This document shows positions 9,815-20,900 of a DNA stretch of 64,000 nt, one piece after another; within the stretch, counting starts at the first letter, position 1; every line of letters begins with the position of its first letter. Both the position numbers and the translations under genes were made by a program. The notes under the pieces were generated by a model. It was not told the origin of the DNA. It was given only the letters and a program-made list of their open reading frames with translations, and ran no database searches. Origin of the DNA: Gordionus sp. m RMFG-2023 (lineage: Eukaryota > Nematomorpha > Gordioida > Chordodea > Parachordodidae). The stretch is from the NCBI RefSeq assembly GCF_954871325.1, contig NC_088777.1:32899366-32963365 (forward strand). The letters are read 5' to 3'.

Positions 9815-12217
9815 ATAATTATATTTATTCAAATAACACATTACATAAATATTATATTTAGAAATATTCATATAATAATTTTATAAAAAATCGGAAGTAT
9901 TTATTTTTAGTAATTGTGTAAAGAAATATTTTCTTTTATAAACAAATTTCTCCCCCCATTATTTTCGCTTAATATGGCTCATAAAAAGTTAGATAAAATT
10001 ATAACAAGAAAAATGGGGGGAAAAAAGTTCAAAATTTAAAAAAAAAGAGGAGTATAATTATGAACAATCGAAATTAGGGGGGGTTGGTAAATTTTAAAAA
10101 ATAATAATATTAAAGAACAAGAAAACAAGAGAAATTAGGGTGGGGTGGGGGGAGGAGGGTTGGAAAATTTAAAATAATACTTAGCAAAAATTTTTATTCT
10201 TTAAATTTTTTATTTATCCTTCATTTTATTTTTTACTTTATCAAAAAATTTTTTTTTTAAAATTGGATATCAAATTAAGTATATAAGTAAAAATGGAAAA
10301 GATTTAACCAAGAATTTTAAAAATATAATAAAACAATTTTTTGTATATTAAATCGCAATGAGAAATATACACAACATAATTAAAAATATATATTAAAAAA
10401 ATGAATTGGAAAAAAAAAATTTAATACATAAAAAAGAACTGAGAAAGTATTTTAAAAAAAGCGGGTACATATCATCTGAGAGAAGCTTGAATATTTATAA
10501 AATTGGACCTGCAGATTTCCTTCCAGGGAAATCTGCTGACGAAGGTAAAATCCTTCATTGGGGTGACCTGATATCTGTCTCATTTTTTTCCCTTGATTTT
10601 AATTACAAAAATATTTATTTATTTAAATTTCTTCCCAACCCTCTCCCTTCCTATATTACTAAGGGTTGACTATAAATATAATTTATTATATTAGTTTATG
10701 ATTTTAAAGGAGAAAATTAATTATTTATATCAAACATGTCAGCCTCCTATTTTTATTAACTTGAGATAAACTAATGATGTATGGGTTGCCCTTGCCAGGT
10801 TTATAACTGCTGCTTTCTTATTATATTTATAATATATAAATATATGCATTCTTTACCTGAATAAATTACATAAAAAGTATTTAAGTAAAATAGATGAAGC
10901 GGCATTAAAGAAAAAAAAATCTTAGATATTTTTTGTTTTTAATATTTTCTTAAAATATATAATATTTAAAAACTAAAATCTGAATATACAAAGCACGGAC
11001 TATATGTATATCTAAATATTTTTTAAGAAATACTGGCCAACAAACGGCTCTGCAGCTATCGGATATAATAATTAATATTAAAATAAACCACATTTAAAAA
11101 TTTATAAACAATACTTAATATTCTTTTTATTTGTAATTTTATGTTTAATTTATTTTTTTCATTTATAAAATAATAATTGAAAATATTTGGTATCGCGTAA
11201 TTACAGAGAAACCATTACAGAGAAAACAATTCTAGAGAAACTTTTACAGAGAAAACAATTATAGAGAATGTCGTTTATAGAGATTTATTTTACAGAGAAT
11301 GATTTTATAGAGAATTTTTTATAAAGAATTTTATTTAAGGAATGATTATTTTATAAAAAATAATAATCTATTTTGTATAAATTTGTGTAATTATTACTTA
11401 GGTAGGGTGCGCCTGCGTAAAACAGTTTTCTATATCAAATCCTAAATTATGCTATTATTTTTTTTTACATAATATTTTATTTCTAAAGTTAATATTGGCT
11501 GTGAGATAGTAAAATAAATTGCAAGGGTCCTAGGAAAAACATTCAATACCTTACAGTAATATTATTACATCACTGATTTAAAATCAATGAAAGGCTTCAA
11601 ATTACGGCCAAACCGTTTAGCAACACTAATAAGCCAAGAAGCCAGCTTGGGTCAACCGTTTAACAACACTAATCACAAATAAATTAATTATTGGCTTAAA
11701 AGTAGGCTTGAGTTACAAATTTTCGATTCAAAATTTGACTGAGTTTAGGGATAAGCCGGCATGGTAGCCAAGAAGCCGGCTTGGCTCAGCCGTTTAACAA
11801 CATTAGTAAGCTAAGAAGCGGGTTTGGATCAGCCGTTTAACAAGACTAATCACAAATAAATAAATTTCGGCTTGAGCTAACGGCTTGAGCCTACGGCTTG
11901 AGCTAATGGCTTGAGCCAACTCCTGAGCCGGCTTGAGCCAACTCCTGATCCGGCTTGAGCCAACTACTGAGCCGGCTTGAGCCAACTCCTGAGCCGGCTT
12001 GAGCCAACTCCTGAGCCGGCTTGAGCCAACTCCTGAGCCGGCTTGAGCCAACTCCTGAGCCGGCTTGAGCCAACTCCTGAGCCGGCTTGAGCCAACTCCT
12101 GAGCCGACTCGAGCAAGCCAACTCAGCCGGCTCAATGAGCCGGCTTGAGCCTGAGCGAATTTTTTGGCTACGACCTCGAGGTCGGAGCCGATAAAACTCG
12201 GCTTTTTAACAACACTA
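9815..12217. repeat. Inner foldback, uninterrupted right arm
   Basis: A 2.4-kb arm complementary to the left arm. From the centre outward: G/C-run block (9950-10160), hairpin module (10508-10570), TCTCTGTAA motif block (11200-11340), inverted internal termini (11600-11860), 22-bp minisatellite (11905-12120), and the A-type terminus with hairpin (12166-12190). The outermost about 80 bp differ from the left arm, which has the B-type terminus. A short open frame at 10406-10669 and its mirror at 3518-3700 are by-products of the duplication. Confidence 0.88.
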
Positions 12218-12225
12218 CCATATAC

Positions 12226-12787
12226 TAAATAATATTATGCATTATATTTTAGACAATCGTTTAACTGAAATAGCCTTAAATATATATGGTGTAAAAAAAT
12301 AGTATAATATTTCAAACACAGCTAATAACAAACTAAGCCACACCCTTAAACAATATGTAATAGCGAGAATAACGAGATGGAACTCTGTATATATCATGAT
12401 ACAGAGTTTCTTAAAATCATATTCTGAAATACAGGTGTACTTGTTTAGAAAGCAAGAATTAAATAGATTAGCCATAATTGATAACAGCATCATACGCGAG
12501 TTAGATAAATTTTTATCAATATTTAAGGAATGCTCGGATAATCTAAGAGCAGATTCTCGTTCCACAATAAATGAAGTAGGTCTATGAAAGCAAAAATTAA
12601 TAAAATTTTGTCCTTCTGAACGTGATACAATAATAATCAAAACCTTAAAATACAGAACAAGATTTCATTTAAAAGATTATTATGCAGTCACTACAGTAGG
12701 CTTAATTCTAGATCCGAGTTTTAAAAGACTTAAGGTTTTAATAAAAGAATAAAATGATATATATAAAACAATCTTAAAAATGCGCCT
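12226..12787 (+). pseudogene. Old hAT transposase, 3' part
   Basis: Continues the gene interrupted after CICHI at 1890. Frames read NRLAIIDNSIIRELDKFL and LRADSRSTINEVGL, then TVGLILDPSFKRLKVLIKE near 12690-12750. This fits the hAT order in which LDPRFK follows the TRWNS helical region. Several frame changes and stops are present. The C-terminal dimerisation domain is missing, and the next sequence is a LINE scrap. Confidence 0.65.
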
Positions 12788-13205
12788 ACCGAAGCATTGA
12801 AATCGCCTGCTAAGATGATACCATCCCGACATGGTAGTTTAAGATATTTTCCAATTCCATATAAAAAATACTATCATTGTGAGGTGCGTATACGTTAAAC
12901 AAAGGAATTTTTTTGTATCCTAAGTTTAAGGTAAGGCAGCATATTCGACTGGAGATTGGGTTGAAGCTTACGAATTTTATTAATTTATTATGTATTAAAA
13001 TCGCCATCCCAGCCCATACGTGTTCAGGGTTCGAGCTGCAATATAAGGTATAATCTAAGAGGTTCCTTACTTCAATTACTTTAAGGTGGGTTTCTTGTAA
13101 AAGGAGGATATCATAATGTTGATCATTCATGACTTGCCTAAGTTTAGTTAATTTGTCATGGATCTTATATTTAAAGAGATCATTTTAATATTGTGGCCCT
13201 TCATT
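12788..13205 (-). pseudogene. LINE fragment: APE-type endonuclease N-terminal region
   Basis: On the - strand from about 13200: NIKMISLNIRS, then (13130 downward) HYDILLLQETHLK, WAGMAILIHN, IPLFNVYAPHND, and LAGDFNASVGA at about 12785-12830. LQETH, NVYAPH and GDFN are hallmark motifs of the apurinic-type endonuclease of LINEs such as the Jockey, CR1 and RTE groups. Two frame changes are visible. No reverse transcriptase follows, so only the 5' about 400 bp of the element remains. Confidence 0.8.
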
Positions 13206-13228
13206 GAAAATTTTTTTAAAATTTATTT

Positions 13229-13983
13229 CAACAAATTAAAAGTTCAGTGAAGATGTACTATAGATAAGTGACAATTGTCATAATCGTTATTTTTTAAATA
13301 TTTTGAATTTTTTATCGCAAATAGGCAAATTAACGCAAATGATAAAAATATATATTGTAAATATATAAAATTAAAATTTCATGAAGATGTACTATAGATA
13401 AGTGACAATAGTCATAATCGTTATTTTTAAAGTTTTTGAATATTTTTCAATGTAATTGGGCTAAAATAAGTATTGCTAACATGTTTGAATAAAACTTCAG
13501 TGTAGATGTATCCTAGATAAGTGACAATTGTCATAATCGTTATTTTTGAAGTTTATTTAATTTTTTTTGATGCAAATGGGTATAAATATAGGTTGAAAAA
13601 TGGTTAAATTAAAATTTCATGCTAATGTAGCATATAAAAATGACAATTGTATTAATTGTCATTTTTAAAGTTTTTGTGAATTTTTTGACGAATGTGTTAA
13701 AATATAGATTGTAAACTTATTAAATTAAAATTTCATGAAGATGTACCATGGAAAAGTAACAATTGTCATAATCGTTATTTAGTTTTTTGAATTTTTTTGA
13801 CGCAAATGGGCAAAAATATAGATTGCGTGCATGTTAAAATAAAAGTTCAGTGAAGATGTATAGATAAGAAGCAATTGTCATAATCGTTATTTTTAAAGTC
13901 TTTTGAATATTTTTGACCAAAATGGGTTAAAATATATTGTAAAATGTCAAATTTAAATTTCATGAAGATGTAGGAATGTGACA
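13229..13983 (+). repeat. About 120-bp satellite array, forward block
   Basis: About six units of the satellite seen at 540-862, each with GTGACAATTGTCATAATCG or a close variant and a GATGTA box. Units differ by small indels and substitutions, so the array is old. It ends abruptly near 13983, where the orientation flips. Confidence 0.85.
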
Positions 13984-14975
13984 ATTTACAACCTATATTT
14001 ATACCCATTTGGTCAAAAAAATTCAATAAACTTCAAAAATAACGATTATGACAATTGTCTCTAATCTAGGGTACATCTTCACTAATATTTTATTTAAACA
14101 TATTTGCAATATTTATTTTAGCTATTTACATCAAAAAAATTTTAAAAACTTTAAAAATAACGATTATGGCATTGTTACTTTTATATGTTACATCTTAATT
14201 GAAATTTTAATTTAACTTGTTAAAAATACATATTTTTATCCATTAACGTCAAAAAAATCTAATATTTTTAAAAATACCGATTATAATAATTGTCATTTTT
14301 CCAATGAACATCTTCATTATTGAATTTATGATTAAACATCTTTATAATATAAATATTATATTTACCCCTTTGAGTCAAAAAATTTCAAAAATGTTAAAAA
14401 ATAACGATTATGACATATGTCACTTTCCTATATCTTCATGAAATTTAAATTTGACATTTTTACAATAAATTTTAATTCATTTGGGTCAAAAAATTTAAAA
14501 AACTTTAAAAATAACGATTATGACAATTGCTACTTATCTATACATCTCACTGAAGTTTCATTTTAACATGTACGCAATCTATATTTTTGCCCATTTGGGT
14601 CAAAAAAATCCAAAAATTTAAAATAACGAATATGACAATTGTCATTTCTCCATGGTACATCTTCATGAAATTTTAATTTAATATGTTTGCAATCTATATA
14701 TTAACCCATAAGTCAAAAAAATTCACAAAAACTTTAAAAATAACAATTATGAGAATTGTCGCTTTTATATGCTACATCTTCATGAAATTTTAATTTAACA
14801 TGTTTACAATATATATTTTTACCCATTTGGGTTAAAAAAATTCAAAAAACAACGATTATGACAATTGTCACTTATCTATAGTACATCTTCACTGAAATTT
14901 TAATTTAACATGTTACAACTTATATGTATACCCATTTGCATCAAATAACGAATATTACAATTGTCACATTAAAAA
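13984..14975 (-). repeat. About 120-bp satellite array, inverted block
   Basis: About eight units of the same satellite in reverse orientation: ATAACGATTATGACAATTGTC, then TAGGGTACATCTTCAC, then ATACCCATTTGGGTCAAAAA. Head-to-head contact with the forward block makes a long imperfect inverted repeat at about 13.2-15.0 kb. This fits the foldback nature of the outer element. Confidence 0.85.
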
Positions 14976-15339
14976 ATTTTCGTTAAAAAGATCATATAAA
15001 ATAACATAAAAAAGATATAAATATTTTAAAAAAAATTATTTAGAAAAAACCACATCTTTTAATATACTAAAAAAAATAAATAATTTTACAAAGATGCTAA
15101 AAAAAAACTATAAAAGATTTAGCTAAAAGATTGTTTATTTATAATATAATTCTCAAGAGAATTACTCAAAAATGATTTATTTACAAAGAAAATTCTTATC
15201 AAATCAAAATATGTACAACAAGTATATATTATATATATTATAAGTTAAAATCTTTGTTGATATTGAAGATAGAAATATCAATAACAACTTAAACGATTGA
15301 AAGATGGTGGTTAGACCAAAAATAACATTAAAAAATTAC
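14976..15339. other. AT-rich spacer
   Basis: No frame, repeat or motif recognised between the satellite block and the diverged foldback arm. Confidence 0.5.
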
Positions 15340-17165
15340 GGGACGGGTCGGCCCTGAGTATATAAATCACAGACTATGTCTAAATATTTTTAAAAAATTC
15401 TAGCCAGGCCTATTTTTTTTTTTTAAAATAGGATCCTGGACGAAATTTTCCTATTTCAAAAATTCAGACCATGTAAATTATCTCTGCAGCTATCTGATAT
15501 TAATATTTAAAAAAACCACATTTAAAAATTCATAAACAATACTTAATAAAAACCACTTTTAAAATAGTTTAATAAAAAAATTAATTATTATTTACATCAA
15601 ATTCTATGAAAAAATAAAGAAATAAAATGTTGATTTAATGAAAGATTATTTATCAAAGTATCTTTAGCTTAAAAGAAAAAAATGATTTATATTTTAATTT
15701 ATATACCTATAAAATAAAATAACATGTACAAATAATATTTAAAAACAAAAAAATAAAATATTATTAAAAAATATATATGAGGGGTATAATTTATATAAAA
15801 ATTCTAAATTTGTGTTTTTTTCCATTTATAGCATGGGTATAAGAATAAATAATATTAAATAATAATTTATAAAATTACATTAAACAAATTCCTATCGTTA
15901 CCAATACCCTAGGCATGTTTGGAAACGAGGCCCTCAATTTCATTAAAATCATAGGAAAAAAATGAGACAGATCTGGACCCCAATGAAGGATTTTATCTTC
16001 GCCAGCAGATTTCCCTGGAAATTTGCCGGTCTAATTTTTTAAGTATTCACTCTTCTCTTGTATGATATATACCCCCCCCCCTTTTTTTTAAAAAATATAT
16101 ATATTTTTTATAGTCCTTTTTAATGTCTTCATAGATTATATATATATTATATATTTATTTTTTTTATATTTAATTTTTAATATATCCATTTTAATATATA
16201 TTTTTTAATCTTCTGTAATTTAATGATGAATAAATAATAAAGTTAAATAATAAATAAAAAATATAAAAAAGTAATCATATCCCTTCTTTTATGTTATTTT
16301 TTTATAGCTGATCCCGATTATTTAATATCCACCATAATTTTTTTTTTTTAAATGAATAGTAGGTGTTATACTCAAAATGATTAAGCAACTTGTTAATGAG
16401 TTTTGCCTAAATAACACTTATTATCGTCAGGAATACAATATACATTTTGCAATTTCATAATGCGGGTAGAAAAAAAACAAGAGTCTGCCATACCGTGCAA
16501 TATGTGCCGTAGATCTTTTTTAATTATGGGATATTCCTTTTGGCATGAGTATAGTCAATTTTTGACTCAAAAACAAGCTGAATTTAAGGCTAAGCCGGCT
16601 TGGCTCAGACGTTTTTAAATAAATTTCGGCTCAAAAGTCGGCTTGAGCCAAATCAGGAGCCAACTCGAGCCAGCCGATTAATTTGGCTCAAAGAGCCGAC
16701 TTGAGTCAATTTTCGGCTCAAAAACTAAATGAGTTTAGGGCCAAGCCGACTTGGCTCAGCCGTTATACAAAACTAATCACAAATAAATAAATTTTGGCTT
16801 AAAAGGCGGCTTGAGGCAATTCATTAACTGGCTTGAGCCGACTCAAGCCAACTAAAGGGGGCTCAATGAGGAGGCTTGAACCTTCGTCAATTTTGACGCA
16901 AAAACTGGCTGAGTTTAGGATTTTGCCGGCTTGGCTCAGCCGTTTAGCAACACTAACACTAATCTCAAATAAATAAATTTCGCCTCAATAATTGGTTTGA
17001 GTGAGCCAACGGCTTGAGCTAACGTTTTGTGCCAACGGCTTGGGCCAACGGCTGAGCCAGCCAGCTCAATGAGCCAGCTTGAGCCTGAGCCGAATTTTTT
17101 TTTCGGCTCAAAACCTGGCTGAGTTTTCGGCTAAGCCGTCTTGGCTCAGCCATTTAAAAACACTA
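15340..17165. repeat. Diverged arm and B-type terminus of outer foldback
   Basis: Blocks correspond in order to the inner right arm: CTCTGCAGCTATCTGATAT near 15483 (compare 11050), the GAGACAGAT / CCCCAATGAAGGATTTTA hairpin module near 15960, then GCCGGCTTGGCTCAGCCG terminus-like units at 16590-17165. Four or five internal termini of the form GCCGTTTARCAACACTAA are recognisable. Divergence from the inner arms is much greater than between the inner arms themselves. Confidence 0.75.
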
Positions 17166-17974
17166 GTCTTAACCTCTCATAATTGTACAGATGACTGATT
17201 TATCCATCATTGATAAAAGAAAAAGATGACAGGTAAATCAACAAAATATGTTCCAGAGATCGTGAAGCCATAAGGTTAGTCATCTATATATATACTAAAA
17301 GTTCATAAATGTTCTTCTTATACTTTTTTATATTTTAGATTGCATCTATTTTAGCTATTGATAATATTCCAACTATTTCTAGAGAGTTAAACCTAATATT
17401 GACTCCTCCGCAGGTTTAACGCATTAATATTTTTAAAAATTTTCTTTTGCTTTTATTTTAGATAACTGCCGCCATCTTATATTCTCCTTGTAATTGTTTA
17501 AATATTGATATATCTGCCATTAATAATGAACAACTACAAAATAGTTCAGAAGAACATAATAGGCTTGATAAGTCCCCAACTAGACAAAATATTTTTTTGA
17601 TGTTACCCTCCCAACTACTAGAGATATGCATTTAATATTGACCCCTCTACAGGTTCAGTACAGTATTTTAATGTTCGTTTAATTTCAATAATATTCATTT
17701 ACATTTTTGCCTGATTTCTTTATTTACCCAACCTAATCTCTCACATTGCTACAAAACATGATGAATCTATTATTAAAAATAAGCGAAGAAATAAATGGTC
17801 TCTCAACAAACGCCTTACCTGTTTTAGAGTTACTGGAACCAGAATAATAAGGAACTATGCCTGATATTAACTCCCCTGTTGGTTATTTTGTTTTTAATTT
17901 AATGTTTTATATCAATATGTTTATTTCATATTTACCCAGTTGCCTCCAAATGATACTTCTAATACCACTACCAC
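17166..17974 (+). pseudogene. Tandem exon-like repeats of an unidentified gene
   Basis: At least three similar units, each beginning after a pyrimidine-rich TTTTAG and ending CAG followed by GT. One unit spans 17340-17414 (open: IASILAIDNIPTI...LNLILTPPQ). One spans 17461-17652 (ITAAILYSPCNCLNIDISAI ... HLILTPLQ, with a one-base slip in a T run). One is at about 17725-17890. A further unit, starting at 9-20 with ATAACAAGCCC and continuing at 17174, was split by the outer foldback. The repeated ending (L-x-LILTPPQ / PDINSPVG) suggests duplicated exons of one host gene, now partly degraded. Function unknown. Confidence 0.4.
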
Positions 17975-20900
17975 CAGAGTTGGGCAGTACCGCGAATACT
18001 TGTATCTAAGATACAAGATCCTTTTGTATCTTGTACTCAGTATCTTTTTGACATTTTTAATAAGATACTAGTATCTGTATCTAAGATCCTTTATTTTGAA
18101 AAGAATCTTGTATCTTTTTCATTTTCTTGACAAAAGATACAGATACAGATTCTTTTTAATATTCATGTTTAAAACATTTACATATCACAGAATATAACTT
18201 TATTTTCTTCGTGGAATCATGTATTATTTTCCTTATTTTTTTCCCGCTTATTTTAAATATATCGATAACCAAAATTAGCTGGAAATTTTACAGTTCACAA
18301 AGATAGAAAGATTAAAAATAACAACACCAAAACTAAATAAGTAAAGAATACATATTTTATATGTAATATTTTTTAATTTGTAGAATGATTAACAATAACA
18401 ATCATGAAGAAGTTAGTGAAAATGAAATTATGGAAATAGGGTCTCCTGAATCAAATCCGAATCTTAAAATTCTAGATGGAAAATTTTTTAAAGTTATTCT
18501 AGTGGAAAAGGACAAGGTTCACGGTGAATGCCAAATTTGCCCAAGTAAAAATTTTTTAAAAGGCTCAACAAATTCCTCAACAAATTTTGTTAAGCACATT
18601 AAGGTAGGTATATTTTTTATTATATATAATTTAATTATTGACGTAATAATACCTCCTTAAGTCCATATGTAAAATGGTGTACATTATTATATTACTCGTA
18701 ACAATTTTTCTTTTATACATTTTAAATTGATTAAATTTTGTAAATAAATACTGTAATATAATTGTACTTATATTATAAATAAATAAAAGTAACTAATAAA
18801 GTTAAATTCTACCATAAAGTTCTCTTATTATAGGAAATATTTAAGCAACAATTGATATATAACATTAGATAATTTTAAATGGCTCTTAATAAAATAATTA
18901 TAATAAAGTAGTAATGATTTTGCAAGATATATTTTAAAAAAATCTGAAAGAGATTCAAATGATATTTATAAAATGATAAATTAACTAAATATGATATTAC
19001 AAACACAGAATAATATATTAGAAAATAAAACTAATTTAAAAAATACATAAATATCATAATTCACAAACAAGTAATGATAAATACTTATTAAAGATAATGA
19101 ATAAAATAAAACTAAACTAGTATATATATTTTTTTTATTAGAGATGCCATTTAGGCATATATGCTGAATACAAGCTATATTTAAAACAGCACAGAAAAAA
19201 ACCAGCAAATTCTAATATCATAAAAAAAATGATTCAACCTAGTATATCAGAATCCTTTAATGCAATTAATAAAATAAAACCGACAATTACCCAAAATAAA
19301 ATTGATAAATTGATATGTGCATTTATTGTCAAGGGTTTACACCCTTTGAGCCTAGTTGAACAGCCTGAATTTGTTACATAGATAATTTATATATAGATAA
19401 ATATTGATATGATACTCTAGATATTCTTAGTAACATTGGATCATTTAAAATTTTTTCGAGGAGGTCTTTGCAGAGAAGAATAAAGAAAATTTTTGAAAAT
19501 CATGTACATACTTTAAAAAGTACTTTAAAAGCTCAATCATATATATGCACCACGGCAGATTTGTGGTCTACAAAAACCCTTAGTTTTATGGGAATAACAG
19601 CTCACTGGGTAATATTAATATCTTATTTAATTTTTTTAAATAAATTATTTTTAAAGATAACACGAGAAATCCTTGAAAGACAATCAAGAGCCTTGGCATG
19701 TAGAAGAATGCCCGGCACCCATTCATTTGATAAAATTGCTGAGTTATTGGAAGAAGTCTATAGAGAGTATGGAATTTCTGATAAACTAATTGCTACCGTC
19801 ACAGATAATGCATCCAATTTTGTCAAGTTATTTAATGAATATGGTGTGAAATTAAATGTTCTTGACAATGATTTTGAGGATGAGGATGATCTATTAGAGT
19901 TTAATGAAATCAATGATGGTTAGTACAAATTTTTTAAAATATTTTAAAAATCTTTATCTTTAGATGATATAAACAAAATAATATTACCCAGGCACATCAG
20001 GTGTGCCTGCCACACTTTGTCCTTAATAGCAACTAAAGATATTATTTCATCAATATCGAGCCCAAAGAATCTTGGAAGGATTCATTATGGAGTAATGGGG
20101 AAATGTACAAAATTATGGAATGCATGTGGAAGGCCCAAATCTTTTGAAAAGATAAGGGAGATAACAGGTGGTTATCAGCTAAAGGTTTCCATACCTAACG
20201 AGGTGGAACAGTTTGTATGATAGTATCACTTCATTACTAAAATATAGATCAAATTTAAAATTATTATTTGAATCAATTGATTGTCCTATTTTAAAAGAAA
20301 TAGATATTGTATATATGGAAGAATATTGTAAAGTTTTAAGCCCAGTAGCAATTGCATTAGACTAACTACAAGGGCAGAGTAGTACATTTTATGGGGAATT
20401 AGTGCCCATATTATTTGTAATTAAAGGGGACTTATTGTCTCCCTTTATTAAAAGCTGTTAAAAATGCTATGGAGAAAAGATTTGGAAAATTTTTTTCTTA
20501 TGATAATAAATATATTGAGGCCTTTTTGGCATCATTATCACATCCATATTTTAAGAATCTATGGATTGAATCTGATGATAAAAAAAATATTTTCAAAAGA
20601 TATTACTAAACGAAGCATTAGAGCTAGCACAAATAGTATACCATCAAGCTCAGGATGTATCACCAATAGATATAATATCTAATAAAGAAAATGATGATTA
20701 TTTTTCTTTTAGTGATACAAACGTTGTTGAATTCAATAATACAAATAACGTTGAGCTTGAGGTTTTAAATTATATTAAAGACCGGCGAAAAACACTCGAA
20801 ATGCTTAAATTTTATCCTTTAATTAAGGAAATTTTTTTTAAATATAATACTGCCATACCCTCATCAGCTCCTGTTGAGAGGTTATTTAGTTTTGGCACAA

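Larger units (their letters stand above)
1899..12217 (-). mobile_element. Inner foldback element: full-length palindrome with 8-bp duplication
   Basis: Starts TAGTGTTGTTAAAAAACTG at 1899 and ends CGGCTTTTTAACAACACTA at 12217. It is flanked on both sides by CCATATAC (1891-1898 and 12218-12225), a perfect 8-bp duplication. The left arm (1899-3933 plus 7324-7766) is the reverse complement of the right arm (9815-12217) along almost its whole length. Near the centre I see about one difference per 100+ bp. The A-type end is on the right, so it lies in the opposite orientation to the outer element. Two later insertions (hAT, about 3934-7323; piggyBac, 7771-9810) account for about 5.4 kb, leaving roughly 4.9 kb of pure foldback. 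No coding capacity belongs to the foldback itself. Confidence 0.88.
29..17165 (+). mobile_element. Outer giant foldback element, hAT-like, with 8-bp target duplication
   Basis: Begins TAGTGTTGTTAAAAAGCC at 29 and ends TTTAAAAACACTA at 17165. The 8 bp before it (21-28) and after it (17166-17173) are both GTCTTAAC, a perfect target-site duplication of the length used by hAT elements. Left and right ends are different subterminal types: an A end carrying a hairpin, and a B end rich in GCCGGCTTGAGCC units. The right 1.8 kb (15340-17165) is a diverged copy of the arm sequence seen in the inner element at 9815-12217. Removing the inner insertion leaves about 6.8 kb. It contains satellite arrays, a split hAT gene and a LINE scrap. 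No intact transposase is visible, so it was probably mobilised in trans. The superfamily is inferred from the duplication length and terminus. Confidence 0.8.
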
